From Carboxylicivirga sediminis (GTDB lineage Bacteria > Bacteroidota > Bacteroidia > Bacteroidales > Marinilabiliaceae), in assembly GCF_018156225.1 (NCBI RefSeq), contig NZ_JAGTAR010000029.1, forward strand, positions 1 through 64,000: a DNA stretch of 64,000 bases, read 5' to 3'. Of the stretch, positions 9,849 through 17,719 are shown piece by piece. The notes beneath the pieces were generated by a model. It made no database searches. It saw nothing but the letters and a program-made list of their open reading frames with translations, and was not told the DNA's origin. The stretch's first letter is position 1. Every line of letters begins with the position of its first letter. The translations under genes and the position numbers were made by a program.

Positions 9849-9879
9849 GAGGCTGCCCAATGGGTAGCCTCTTTTTTTT
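9849..9879 (+). terminator. Rho-independent terminator of the PEPCK gene
   Basis: 10-bp GC-rich stem GAGGCTGCCC/GGGTAGCCTC (one G-T pair) with a 3-nt loop, then eight T residues. Confidence 0.9.
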
Positions 9880-9977
9880 GGCGTAAATAACATATCAATA
9901 TCTTAACATTTACTTTACATGAGCGGGGTTTTGGCGAGGTAATTTTAGCCTCACAAGGGAAAACAAAAACCAACATC

Positions 9978-11780
9978 ATGCAACGAGGAACCATGCGCTT
10001 TCGATTTGCGCTGCTAACCACCTTACTCATTATTACTTTCAGTATTATTGGCCTGTACACCCACTATTCACTGCGAAGTATTCAACGCAACAACACCATT
10101 GAAAACCATATCTACGAACTGGAATCGCTCATGCTGCAGATGCGTCGCAATGAAAAGGATTTCCTGGCCCGTGCTTTTAGCGATCCAAAGTTTTACATCA
10201 CACAAGAAAATAAGTATGCCAGTTCATTTGAAATGAATATGCAGCAAGCATTGCAACTCTGCAATGAATTGTCATCAAATGCCTTCATTGTGGCCAATCA
10301 CATGCAGGAAAAAGTGGATTCCATTGAATTTCACTTAAGCAATTACAACAGCATCTTCAATCAAATCATTAACACAACACTTACCAAAGGTTTTAAAGAC
10401 TATGGATTAGTAGGCAAAATGCGGCAGGCCATTCATGAGGTAGAAAGCTCTCTGGATTTGTATGATGATAAGGAGCTGATGGTGTTTATGCTCATGGGTC
10501 GCCGTCATGAAAAAGACTTCCTGCTGCGTAACGACTTAAAATACCAACAGAAGTTCGAGGCTAATATCAGTCAGTTCATCCAAACCATTGAGCATTCGAA
10601 CTATGGTACTGCCACCAGGCAGCAACTAACCACTCTCTTGAATAACTATCAATCGACTTTTTTAAGTGTGGTTAATAAACAGATAGAGCTGGGAATAGAT
10701 GAGAAAAGCGGTCTCTTGGGACGACTTAGAGAGGAAGTACATCAAGTGGAGCCCATCATTGACCAATCCAAAACCTTGCTGTTGGAAGCCCTCAACAGAA
10801 ATACAACTAATAACCGCTGGTGGGTCATCGCCTTCATCACCATTGGTGCAGCATTGGTACTGGTATTCAGCATTATTATACTGCGCAGTGTGCGTAAAAT
10901 GTTGGGTGCTGAGCCTTATGTGGTGGCTCGTATCGCCAGTCAGGTGGCCAGGGGCGATTTAGCAATCAGTCAGGAAATAAAAGATAACGCCACAGGCGTA
11001 TTGGGTACATTTGTGGTGATGGTTGAAACACTGCAGCAACTACTGAAAAACATTTCGGAAGTAGTATTGCAGCTCAACGAAACCAGTTCGGCATTAAACA
11101 GCACTTCCAGAACTATGGCCAGCGGTGCACAATTGCAAGCCTCATCCTTTGAAGAGATTGCCACCTCTATGGAAGAAATAAACGCCAATGCCCAACAAAA
11201 CTCACTTAATTCAGAAAATACCTTTAAAGCGTCCCACGAGACAAGTACGGAACTGGAAAAAGTAAAAGGGAAGGCCGGTCAATCCTACGAAACGGTTAAG
11301 AGCATCAGCGCCCGTGTGAAAATAATAACCGAGATAGCCAACCAAACTAATATACTGGCATTAAACGCCGCTGTTGAGGCATCACGGGCCGGTGAACAGG
11401 GCAAAGGTTTTGCTGTGGTAGCGCAGGAAGTAAAAAAGCTGGCTGAACGCACACGCGAGGCGGCCAGTGAAATTGTGGCAATGGCGCATGACAGTCTGGA
11501 AATCTCTACTCTCACCACCGAAAGCTTGTTTAAGTTAATACCCAACGTGAAACAAAATGCTGGATGGGTTGAAGAAATTGCCTTAGCCAGCAACGAGCAA
11601 TCCAATGGTGTACAGCAAATTACCAATACCTTGCAGCATATCAACCATATTACACAGGAAAATGCATTGGCCTCAGAGCAAATGTCGAGTACGGTTAATC
11701 AAATCAATGAACAATCGATTAAATTAAAGGAGGTTTTAAACAGGTTTAATATAGCTGACAATCAAGACCTATTAAACTAA
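9978..11780 (+). CDS. Methyl-accepting chemotaxis protein
   Basis: 600-residue chemoreceptor. TM1 is at about residues 7-28 and TM2 at about 278-300, enclosing a roughly 250-residue helical periplasmic sensor with two [10 protein letters not shown] / [11 protein letters not shown] repeats, typical of helical-bimodular or four-helix sensor domains. A HAMP-like linker follows, then the cytoplasmic four-helix signalling hairpin with the tip [21 protein letters not shown] (about 452-472) that contacts CheA/CheW. No che genes are adjacent and no flagellar genes are in the window, so the output may be gliding/twitching or non-motility signalling. ATGs at 9978 and 9993 are both possible starts. Confidence 0.92.
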   Translation: MQRGTMRFRFALLTTLLIITFSIIGLYTHYSLRSIQRNNTIENHIYELESLMLQMRRNEKDFLARAFSDPKFYITQENKYASSFEMNMQQALQLCNELSSNAFIVANHMQEKVDSIEFHLSNYNSIFNQIINTTLTKGFKDYGLVGKMRQAIHEVESSLDLYDDKELMVFMLMGRRHEKDFLLRNDLKYQQKFEANISQFIQTIEHSNYGTATRQQLTTLLNNYQSTFLSVVNKQIELGIDEKSGLLGRLREEVHQVEPIIDQSKTLLLEALNRNTTNNRWWVIAFITIGAALVLVFSIIILRSVRKMLGAEPYVVARIASQVARGDLAISQEIKDNATGVLGTFVVMVETLQQLLKNISEVVLQLNETSSALNSTSRTMASGAQLQASSFEEIATSMEEINANAQQNSLNSENTFKASHETSTELEKVKGKAGQSYETVKSISARVKIITEIANQTNILALNAAVEASRAGEQGKGFAVVAQEVKKLAERTREAASEIVAMAHDSLEISTLTTESLFKLIPNVKQNAGWVEEIALASNEQSNGVQQITNTLQHINHITQENALASEQMSSTVNQINEQSIKLKEVLNRFNIADNQDLLN

Positions 11781-11942
11781 ACAGTTACTGAATCCCATAA
11801 AAGAAATAGTTGCTATTTTCAGCAAATCTACTTTTTAACTGTGTACTATATCATTTTAAAATTGATCTTGAACTTGATAGAACCAACAACACTCCTAAAT
11901 ACCACATATGTCGGCATTCGTATTGCTGGCATAATTTAATCC

Positions 11943-11967
11943 AAAGGCTTTGAAAGGAGCCTTTTTT
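11943..11967 (+). terminator. Terminator after the chemoreceptor gene
   Basis: AAAGGCT (11944-11950) pairs with AGCCTTT, followed by TTTT. It overlaps the promoter of the next gene. Confidence 0.6.
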
Positions 11968-11981
11968 ATTGTGTATCTTTG
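11949..11981 (+). promoter_or_regulatory. Bacteroidetes promoter of the Trm11-like gene
   Basis: TTTG at 11949-11952 and TATCTTTG at 11974-11981, spaced by 21 bp. The expected transcription start falls almost on the start codon at 11986, suggesting a leaderless or near-leaderless mRNA. Confidence 0.65.
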
Positions 11982-11985
11982 CAGC

Positions 11986-13035
11986 ATGATGAAGTATTTG
12001 ATTCTGCAGTATCCGGGCCACAACCGGGTGTATTACAACGTAGCGGCACAACTGGCTGTTTCCGAATTAAGCATTGCTGCCAAACGATTAAGTGTGAGAT
12101 GTCAGAAGATTGACTTTGAAGATGTGTGCGGTGTGCGCTACATCACCATCACCCTCGATGATGAATTGAGTCCTGAGGATGTAGCCATTTTATCACGCCT
12201 GTCGTTTGTGTTTGCCATCTTCAACCAGTTTGGCCTGCATGCCGATGATGGTTTGGCACCCATACCAATGGCCAAATACGAGTACATCGACAGCAAGATC
12301 AGCACCCTTCAGAAATACGCCGGCAAAACCAATGAACTGTTTACCAAGATGATGGTGAACGTGGCTTTACTGGCCAGTGATTTTAGTTACGATGACAACA
12401 TCAGTTTGCTCGATCCGGTTTCGGGCAGGGGGACCACGCTTAATGAAGCAACAGTATATGGCTTCAATGCTTTTGGTATTGAAATAGAGCCTAAATCGGT
12501 GCACGAGAACCAAATCTTCTTTAAGAAATACCTGCAAAACGAACGCTACAAGTTTTTAGCAGATAAGCGAATGGTGTATGGCAAAAAGAAATCGGAGGCC
12601 ATCTACATGCATGAGTTTCATTATGCCAATAGCAAAGAGGCCTTTAAAAACAAGGAGGAACAAAAACAGCTGGGCATTGTCAACGGCAATTCGCAGGATG
12701 CCGATAAATACTTTAAAAAGAACAGCTTTGAGCTCATTGTAGGCGACCTGCCTTACGGAATAGCGCACGGCAATACCGGTGCCAATAAGAGTACCACTGG
12801 CACGCGAAACCCATTGGAACTGGTTCGTACTTGCCTGCCAGCCTGGAAGGCCGTAATTAAAAAAGGAGGCACCATTGTGCTGGCCTGGAATAGCTTTGTG
12901 TTGGCCAAGAATCGCCTGGCTGAGGTGTTTGAAGAGCATGGCTTAAAGGTGCTAAATGATGCTCCTTACAATGGCTTTGAACACATGGTGGATAAATCGA
13001 TTAAGCGCGATATTATTGTGGTGAAGAAGCTTTAA
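11986..13035 (+). CDS. Trm11-like class I RNA methyltransferase
   Basis: 349 residues from the chosen ATG; an upstream in-frame ATG at 11950 lies inside the terminator and promoter and is rejected. The C-terminal half is a Rossmann SAM-methyltransferase. Motif I-like LLDPVSGRGTTLNEA is near 142 and the catalytic-loop motif GDLPYGIAHG (a D/N-PPY-type amino-methylase motif) near 253. The pattern resembles tRNA guanosine N2-methyltransferases of the Trm11/TrmG10 family, but the N-terminal THUMP region is weak. A role in tRNA or rRNA modification is inferred. Its 3' end overlaps the convergent DUF3795-like gene by 23 bp. Confidence 0.7.
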   Translation: MMKYLILQYPGHNRVYYNVAAQLAVSELSIAAKRLSVRCQKIDFEDVCGVRYITITLDDELSPEDVAILSRLSFVFAIFNQFGLHADDGLAPIPMAKYEYIDSKISTLQKYAGKTNELFTKMMVNVALLASDFSYDDNISLLDPVSGRGTTLNEATVYGFNAFGIEIEPKSVHENQIFFKKYLQNERYKFLADKRMVYGKKKSEAIYMHEFHYANSKEAFKNKEEQKQLGIVNGNSQDADKYFKKNSFELIVGDLPYGIAHGNTGANKSTTGTRNPLELVRTCLPAWKAVIKKGGTIVLAWNSFVLAKNRLAEVFEEHGLKVLNDAPYNGFEHMVDKSIKRDIIVVKKL

Positions 13036-13297
13036 ACATCTTTATTTGTGACTGATTAAAAAATAAATCCTGCCCATAATAGAGCCAGGTCGCTGCAAAG
13101 CCTTTAAACCTGCTACACGGATAGATTGGGCATTGATGGCAATACTGCAGACCACGTTTTTCGACACAACACATATAAATTCCCTTACACTTGCGTTGAG
13201 CGCAACCTGCCCTGAAACCAATACATGCATTGGTTTCGCGTGTGAAGTTTGGACATTGTTTGCAGTTAATACCGCAGGGTGGCAGTGTTTGATTCAA
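13013..13297 (-). CDS. Small Cys-rich DUF3795-like protein
   Basis: 94 residues with eleven cysteines in the first 61 (C8, 12, 15, 25, 32, 37, 43, 44, 53, 56, 61), in CGxNCxxCP / CxxCPxYPC arrangements typical of the DUF3795 zinc- or Fe-S-binding proteins. Function unknown. It starts 4 bp after the stop of the CarboxypepD-reg gene, so it is the last gene of a four-gene minus-strand operon, and runs 23 bp into the 3' end of the convergent methyltransferase gene. Confidence 0.75.
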   Translation of the reverse strand: MNQTLPPCGINCKQCPNFTRETNACIGFRAGCAQRKCKGIYMCCVEKRGLQYCHQCPIYPCSRFKGFAATWLYYGQDLFFNQSQIKMFKASSPQ

Positions 13298-13301
13298 CGT
13301 T

Positions 13302-14576
13302 TTAAAATTGGGTTTTTAATTCTTCAATCTTATTCCTGGCCACTTCATTACCTTTTTCCTGGCTATGAAACCAGTAACCAGAGTTCTTTATAAAATATTC
13401 ATCCTCAGGATAAAAATCAATGCCTAAGTCGGAATATATTGTTTGACGATTTAATGAATGGACTATGTTATATAATTTCCAGCCCATAGGATCATATTGG
13501 ATAAAAGGATTGATCTCGTAATCATTCATGCTCCAGTACTCATCCGATGTTAACTGGAAATTATTGAACTTCTGAGTTAAGGTTTTATACCGGTTTGAAT
13601 AGCTCAATCCATCCTTGTTAAAATGTGCATCAACAGAGGCGATAAAAGGTGTTGAATCGAAATAGTTAAATTCGATAGTGACATTGGCATTCACTCGCTT
13701 ATGAAAGGCATTACTCCAATATTTATTAGTTATACAGTCGATTTTTAACAATTTCATATCTGATGAATATACATGGAGTTGTCCTTCGCCTGCAGAGCCA
13801 TTAAAACCTATACAATATATTTCGCTGTCATTATAATAATAGCTGGAATCCAATCGATACCTAAACTTTTTAGAATGCTTCTCAGAAAGAATACCGTATA
13901 ACTCAAAATACCGAAGGACATTTAAATTGGCCCCTCCTGAAGGAGAGACCGTGTGTTTTAGGTGTGAACCACCGTACTTGTTGTACTCAGCCCAGGCTGA
14001 ATCCTTCACCAGGCATCGACTGTTTTCATTAAAAAATTTAAAACTAGATAGCGGTGCGGCATTTGCTTCCTTACCTGCGTACACAGCGTAGCCAATGCTT
14101 TCCATCAACATGATATAGCGGTTTGCTTTCCTGGCTGTTTCGTGGTAATGAGCAATAGCTATATGAGGTTCATCGCGGCGACTAGCATTATAATGGCGTA
14201 TAACAGACCGAACAAATTTCTCAAGATTAAACTTTTCGGATGATATCGTTATCTCACTAATATTTTGCGTTTCAGGTAGCAGGTATATATGTGCATTTGA
14301 CTGGCATGCTGATACTGTTGTTCGATGCGGTGCATAGCCTATATACGTGATGATAATACTGTCATTAATGTGCGCATCATTCAGTATAAATGAATACTGA
14401 CCATTGATATCGCTAATAGTGCCCAGCGATTGCTTTGGATACACAATGGTGGCCGAAGGTAATGATTCATTAGTGGTAGCATCATACACATGCCCTTGCA
14501 GTTTAATGCTTTTTTGGGCGCACAAAGAGGCCGAAATTGTGATAAGAATAGCTAAAATATAAAATTGACGCATCAT
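13302..14576 (-). CDS. Exported CarboxypepD-reg-like domain protein
   Basis: 424 residues from the ATG chosen because it begins a signal peptide (MMRQFYILAILITISASLCAQ); an upstream ATG at 14645 would overlap the preceding gene. After the signal peptide comes a CarboxypepD_reg-like beta-sandwich (about 22-100: GHVYDATTNESLPSATIVYP... GTISDINGQYSF). Then follows a roughly 320-residue region resembling the large Bacteroidetes family of surface or periplasmic CPD-domain proteins without a TonB receptor barrel (DUF5686-like in style, not certain). Likely periplasmic or outer-membrane. Fourth-to-last member of the DUF192 operon by position; substrate unknown. Confidence 0.75.
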   Translation of the reverse strand: MMRQFYILAILITISASLCAQKSIKLQGHVYDATTNESLPSATIVYPKQSLGTISDINGQYSFILNDAHINDSIIITYIGYAPHRTTVSACQSNAHIYLLPETQNISEITISSEKFNLEKFVRSVIRHYNASRRDEPHIAIAHYHETARKANRYIMLMESIGYAVYAGKEANAAPLSSFKFFNENSRCLVKDSAWAEYNKYGGSHLKHTVSPSGGANLNVLRYFELYGILSEKHSKKFRYRLDSSYYYNDSEIYCIGFNGSAGEGQLHVYSSDMKLLKIDCITNKYWSNAFHKRVNANVTIEFNYFDSTPFIASVDAHFNKDGLSYSNRYKTLTQKFNNFQLTSDEYWSMNDYEINPFIQYDPMGWKLYNIVHSLNRQTIYSDLGIDFYPEDEYFIKNSGYWFHSQEKGNEVARNKIEELKTQF

Positions 14577-14613
14577 TAATTCATTAATAAAATATACCTG
14601 ATAGTAAATGGTG

Positions 14614-15366
14614 TTAGTCCACCCTGCGGGCCACATAAAACCCATAGCTGTAATAGTTTTTATACCTGTTGTAAAGGACTATTTCTTCCTCTTCGGCCTT
14701 GATAATGGCTTTGGCCGCTTCAGAATGCTTGTGCCTTTTCAGGAAATCCTCAAAACGGCTTTGAACGGGTGCGTAGTAGTGATCGATCCAGCACGCAACA
14801 GGTAGAATAAAATGCCCGATGGGCTGATAGCCATTCTTCTCCAGGGTTTTTATCTTGCCAGACACGGTATCTATCTCCGGATAGGCAGCCATCCAGAAGT
14901 CCTCTAATTCTTTGGGGCGCGAATGTGTGGTCCACGATATTTCAGAAACAGCCAGGTAGCCACCGGGTTTTAAAAAGCGGCGCCATTGTTTAATCCCTTT
15001 CTCGAAGCCCATGTTGTAGATGGCTCCTTCTGACCAGATAATATCCAAGGATTCATCCTCAAACGACAACTCTTCCATGGATTGCTGCCAGGTGTGAATA
15101 CGCTGACTCAAACCAAGCTGTAATGCATTCTGGTTCAACTTATCCAGAAACTCAGGAAAGAGATCCACTGCCGTTATGTCGGCTGTGGTATTTTGCGCCA
15201 ATACAATAGTTGATGCGCCTGAGCCACATCCAATATCGGCTATCTTCAATCCATCGTTGTGTGCTGTTTCAATCAGCGCCATTGCTCTGAGCGTTTCGGC
15301 CTCACTGCCGGGCCCCTGCCGTTCGTCATCCTTGTGTAGGTCAACCAGTAGTTCCAATTCAGTCAT
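14614..15366 (-). CDS. Class I SAM-dependent methyltransferase
   Basis: 250 residues. Rossmann-fold methyltransferase with motif I IADIGCGSGAS near residue 41, an acidic strand-2 end (ITAVDLFPEF) and post-I EDESLDIIWSEGAIYNMGF. The last motif resembles the small-molecule methyltransferases (UbiE/Coq5-like superfamily). No RNA-binding domain. Substrate cannot be assigned. Only 3 bp separate it from the DUF192 gene, so they are co-transcribed. Confidence 0.85.
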   Translation of the reverse strand: MTELELLVDLHKDDERQGPGSEAETLRAMALIETAHNDGLKIADIGCGSGASTIVLAQNTTADITAVDLFPEFLDKLNQNALQLGLSQRIHTWQQSMEELSFEDESLDIIWSEGAIYNMGFEKGIKQWRRFLKPGGYLAVSEISWTTHSRPKELEDFWMAAYPEIDTVSGKIKTLEKNGYQPIGHFILPVACWIDHYYAPVQSRFEDFLKRHKHSEAAKAIIKAEEEEIVLYNRYKNYYSYGFYVARRVD

Positions 15367-15369
15367 AGC

Positions 15370-15912
15370 TTAATTATCTGAGGTTATTCGTTTAAAACTA
15401 ATTAGGTCACCCTCCTTAATCTGGTGCTTAGCGCAAAAGCCCGCTACTACTTCAACCACATATTTGGCTGGTTTAACTGAAGGAATACCTTCTTCTGAGA
15501 AACGCTTTGTGCGCTGATGAATCTTCACTATTTCGTACTGCGTATTGACATACAAAATATCGAGTGAAATATGCGTATTCTTCATCCAGAAGGATTGTGG
15601 CTCTTGGCGTTCCATGATGAACAGCATGCCCTGTTCCTCGTCCATGGTGTAACGGTGCATCAGCCCCATAGCCCGTTCATTATCATCTTTGGCCAGCTCA
15701 ATATCAATAGTGACCAGCGGTTTATCGAGCCCCTCACGAAAGAAAGAGAGTGTACCTTCCTTTTTAAATGCATACGGTCCTGCAGCCTTATAATCCTGTC
15801 TATTTTGTATGCACGACCTGAAGTTGAGCGCAATCACCGCTAATGCAATACCAAGTATAATAGTCAAGGGCAGTCGTTTAGTCCTCTTAGTTTTTAGTTT
15901 GTTCACTTTCAT
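15370..15912 (-). CDS. Membrane-anchored DUF192 family protein
   Basis: 180 residues. A basic N-terminus and one membrane segment (about 13-30) are followed by an extracytoplasmic DUF192 domain (about 50-175) with the family hallmarks ERAMGLMHR, GMLFIM, FWMKNTHISLDILYV and VVEVVAGFCAKHQIKEGD. The small beta-barrel family has no settled biochemical role. First gene of an operon of four. Confidence 0.88.
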   Translation of the reverse strand: MKVNKLKTKRTKRLPLTIILGIALAVIALNFRSCIQNRQDYKAAGPYAFKKEGTLSFFREGLDKPLVTIDIELAKDDNERAMGLMHRYTMDEEQGMLFIMERQEPQSFWMKNTHISLDILYVNTQYEIVKIHQRTKRFSEEGIPSVKPAKYVVEVVAGFCAKHQIKEGDLISFKRITSDN

Positions 15913-16089
15913 CCTTTAAAATAACTCTGTTAGCAGCATCAACCTTAAAATTCTAACTCTCCGTTGAAATTTTACTAACAATCATTCTGTTCTTTGCTGA
16001 CGATTAAGATAAACAATTCTGTTAACAGACTAATCAACCTTATACTCTTTTAGCCTAATACGCAATTAATCTACTCTTGTGAAAAGTAA

Positions 16090-17040
16090 TTACTCTGAAA
16101 GAGATGGTGTATCGGTGAATACATGAGCAGCCTTATCACCCTCCAGCATCACCCGGGTTTTGGGCAGGCTCTGTGGATAGTTTCTCTGTATAAACTCAAT
16201 CATTTTTTCGCGGATAAAAACTCTCAAATCCCAGGCTGTTGGGGAATTTTTGGCACTCACCAGAATTCGAATTTCAAGGGTTGACTGTTTGGCATCGGTG
16301 ACCTGCAGCACATTCACCTTTTTATCCCAAAGTTCGGTGCTTTCCAACAGTCGTGTTAATTCTGTGCGGAGCGCATCAAAGGAAATCGTATAGTCGGTAT
16401 AGATAAACACGCTGCCAATGATGTCGGCCGTGGTGCGCGTCCAGTTCTGAAAAGGTTTTTCAAGGAAATAGGTAGAGGGCAACACCAGGCGGCGCTTATC
16501 CCAGATGCGCACCACAATGTAAGTGAGGTTGATCTCCTCAATCCACCCCCATTCGTTCTCTACCAGCACCGCATCATCCACTCTGAAAGGCTGAGTGATG
16601 GCAATTTGAATTCCGGCCAGCAAGGCACCTACAATCTTTTGCGCCGACAAACCAATGATGATACCCACCACACCAGCAGAAGCAAATATACCTATCCCAA
16701 TCTCACGAATACTATCGATTGACATCAATATCAAACCCAATCCAATCAGGAGAATCAGGAAGACGATGACCTTTTCGAGCAGGTTAATCTGCGTATGCAG
16801 CTTGCGCGATTTAAGGTTATCTTCCTGGGTAATATCAAAACGCCTAAGCAGGTAAAACTTCAGTTTGCTAACCACTTCAATCAGCAGCCAGGTGGTACAG
16901 GCAATCAGCAATCCTTTTCTTATAATATTAAACCAGCTTAATTCCTGAAACGGTGCATCCCATAACTTTAACGAAGGATCGATGGCAATTAAGAACAATA
17001 ATAAACAGATGCTGAAGATGAGTCGAAGGTGCTTTTTCAT
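16090..17040 (-). CDS. MscS-family mechanosensitive channel
   Basis: 316 residues. Three to four membrane helices, of which the last is the pore-lining TM3 (GIFASAGVVGIIIGLSAQK, Gly/Ala-rich, about 115-135). The MscS beta domain follows (QITQPFRVDDAVLVENEWGWIEEINLTYIVVRIWDKRRLVLPSTYF). It releases solutes on hypo-osmotic shock. Monocistronic; no clear terminator. Confidence 0.92.
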   Translation of the reverse strand: MKKHLRLIFSICLLLFLIAIDPSLKLWDAPFQELSWFNIIRKGLLIACTTWLLIEVVSKLKFYLLRRFDITQEDNLKSRKLHTQINLLEKVIVFLILLIGLGLILMSIDSIREIGIGIFASAGVVGIIIGLSAQKIVGALLAGIQIAITQPFRVDDAVLVENEWGWIEEINLTYIVVRIWDKRRLVLPSTYFLEKPFQNWTRTTADIIGSVFIYTDYTISFDALRTELTRLLESTELWDKKVNVLQVTDAKQSTLEIRILVSAKNSPTAWDLRVFIREKMIEFIQRNYPQSLPKTRVMLEGDKAAHVFTDTPSLSE

Positions 17041-17226
17041 GTGTTATTCAATTTGGTTGTGAGCTATTGGTAATATCAATCTTTCAACAAAAACCTGAAG
17101 ATACTAACTGACAATTATAATCCCTTCTTTATTAACCAGACAGGTTCATTTATGTTGACAAAAAGTGCCTGCACCAGTACATTTACCTATTGCAGATGAC
17201 TCAACTAACACTTTAAAAACGCAGCT

Positions 17227-17598
17227 ATGAAAATCAATAAAGCAAACATCCCGGTGGTAATGAATGACAATGGCACTGTATTGCGTTCGCAGAAACACTT
17301 TGGCGACCTGACCGCAACATATAATGAAATACCGGCGGGAACCGATTTTGGACCACTCTTGCATGGATTGAAAAACAACCATTGCCATTGCACGCATTAT
17401 GGTACTGTGCTCGATGGGGCAATACGCATCAGCTATGATAATGGTAACGAGGAGCTCATCACCAGCGGCGACCTGTTTTATATTCCGGCCGGGCATACGG
17501 CTCGCGTAGAAAAGGATCTGAAAATTGTCATATTCAGCACCATTAAAGAACACAGCGAGGTAATTAACCATGTGGTAAAACAAATGGTAAGAATCTAA
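17227..17598 (+). CDS. Small cupin-domain protein
   Basis: 123 residues, one cupin beta-barrel (about 40-110). Metal-ligand-like motif CHCTHYGTVLDGAIRISYDNG and second motif GDLFYIPAGHTARVEKD carry the His/Glu/His spacing of cupins. Cytosolic. A single binding fold without further domains, so ligand or reaction cannot be inferred. Confidence 0.85.
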   Translation: MKINKANIPVVMNDNGTVLRSQKHFGDLTATYNEIPAGTDFGPLLHGLKNNHCHCTHYGTVLDGAIRISYDNGNEELITSGDLFYIPAGHTARVEKDLKIVIFSTIKEHSEVINHVVKQMVRI

Positions 17599-17613
17599 AC
17601 AACTGTAAGATAT

Positions 17614-17645
17614 TCTGGCTCAATAACCAGATTGACTTTTTTTTA
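17614..17645 (+). terminator. Weak terminator after the cupin gene
   Basis: 5-bp stem TCTGG/CCAGA (17614-17618 with 17627-17631) followed by a T-run at 17637-17644. Short stem, so tentative. Confidence 0.4.
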
Positions 17646-17651
17646 TATGCT

Positions 17652-17692
17652 TTTATGGAATCATCACTTTGTCTGCATCCTGATAGCAACAA
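17652..17692 (+). promoter_or_regulatory. Conserved two-block promoter motif (copy 1)
   Basis: TTTATGGAAT, 13 bp, then GCATCCTGATAGCAACAA, ending 27 bp before the DUF4139 start codon. The same blocks with identical spacing precede the SIMPL gene (19631-19671). The -35 GGAAT-like and -10-like layout suggests an ECF-sigma promoter; the sigma factor is unknown. Confidence 0.65.
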
Positions 17693-17719
17693 CTGATTAT
17701 TCACATAATTGAAAAGCAT

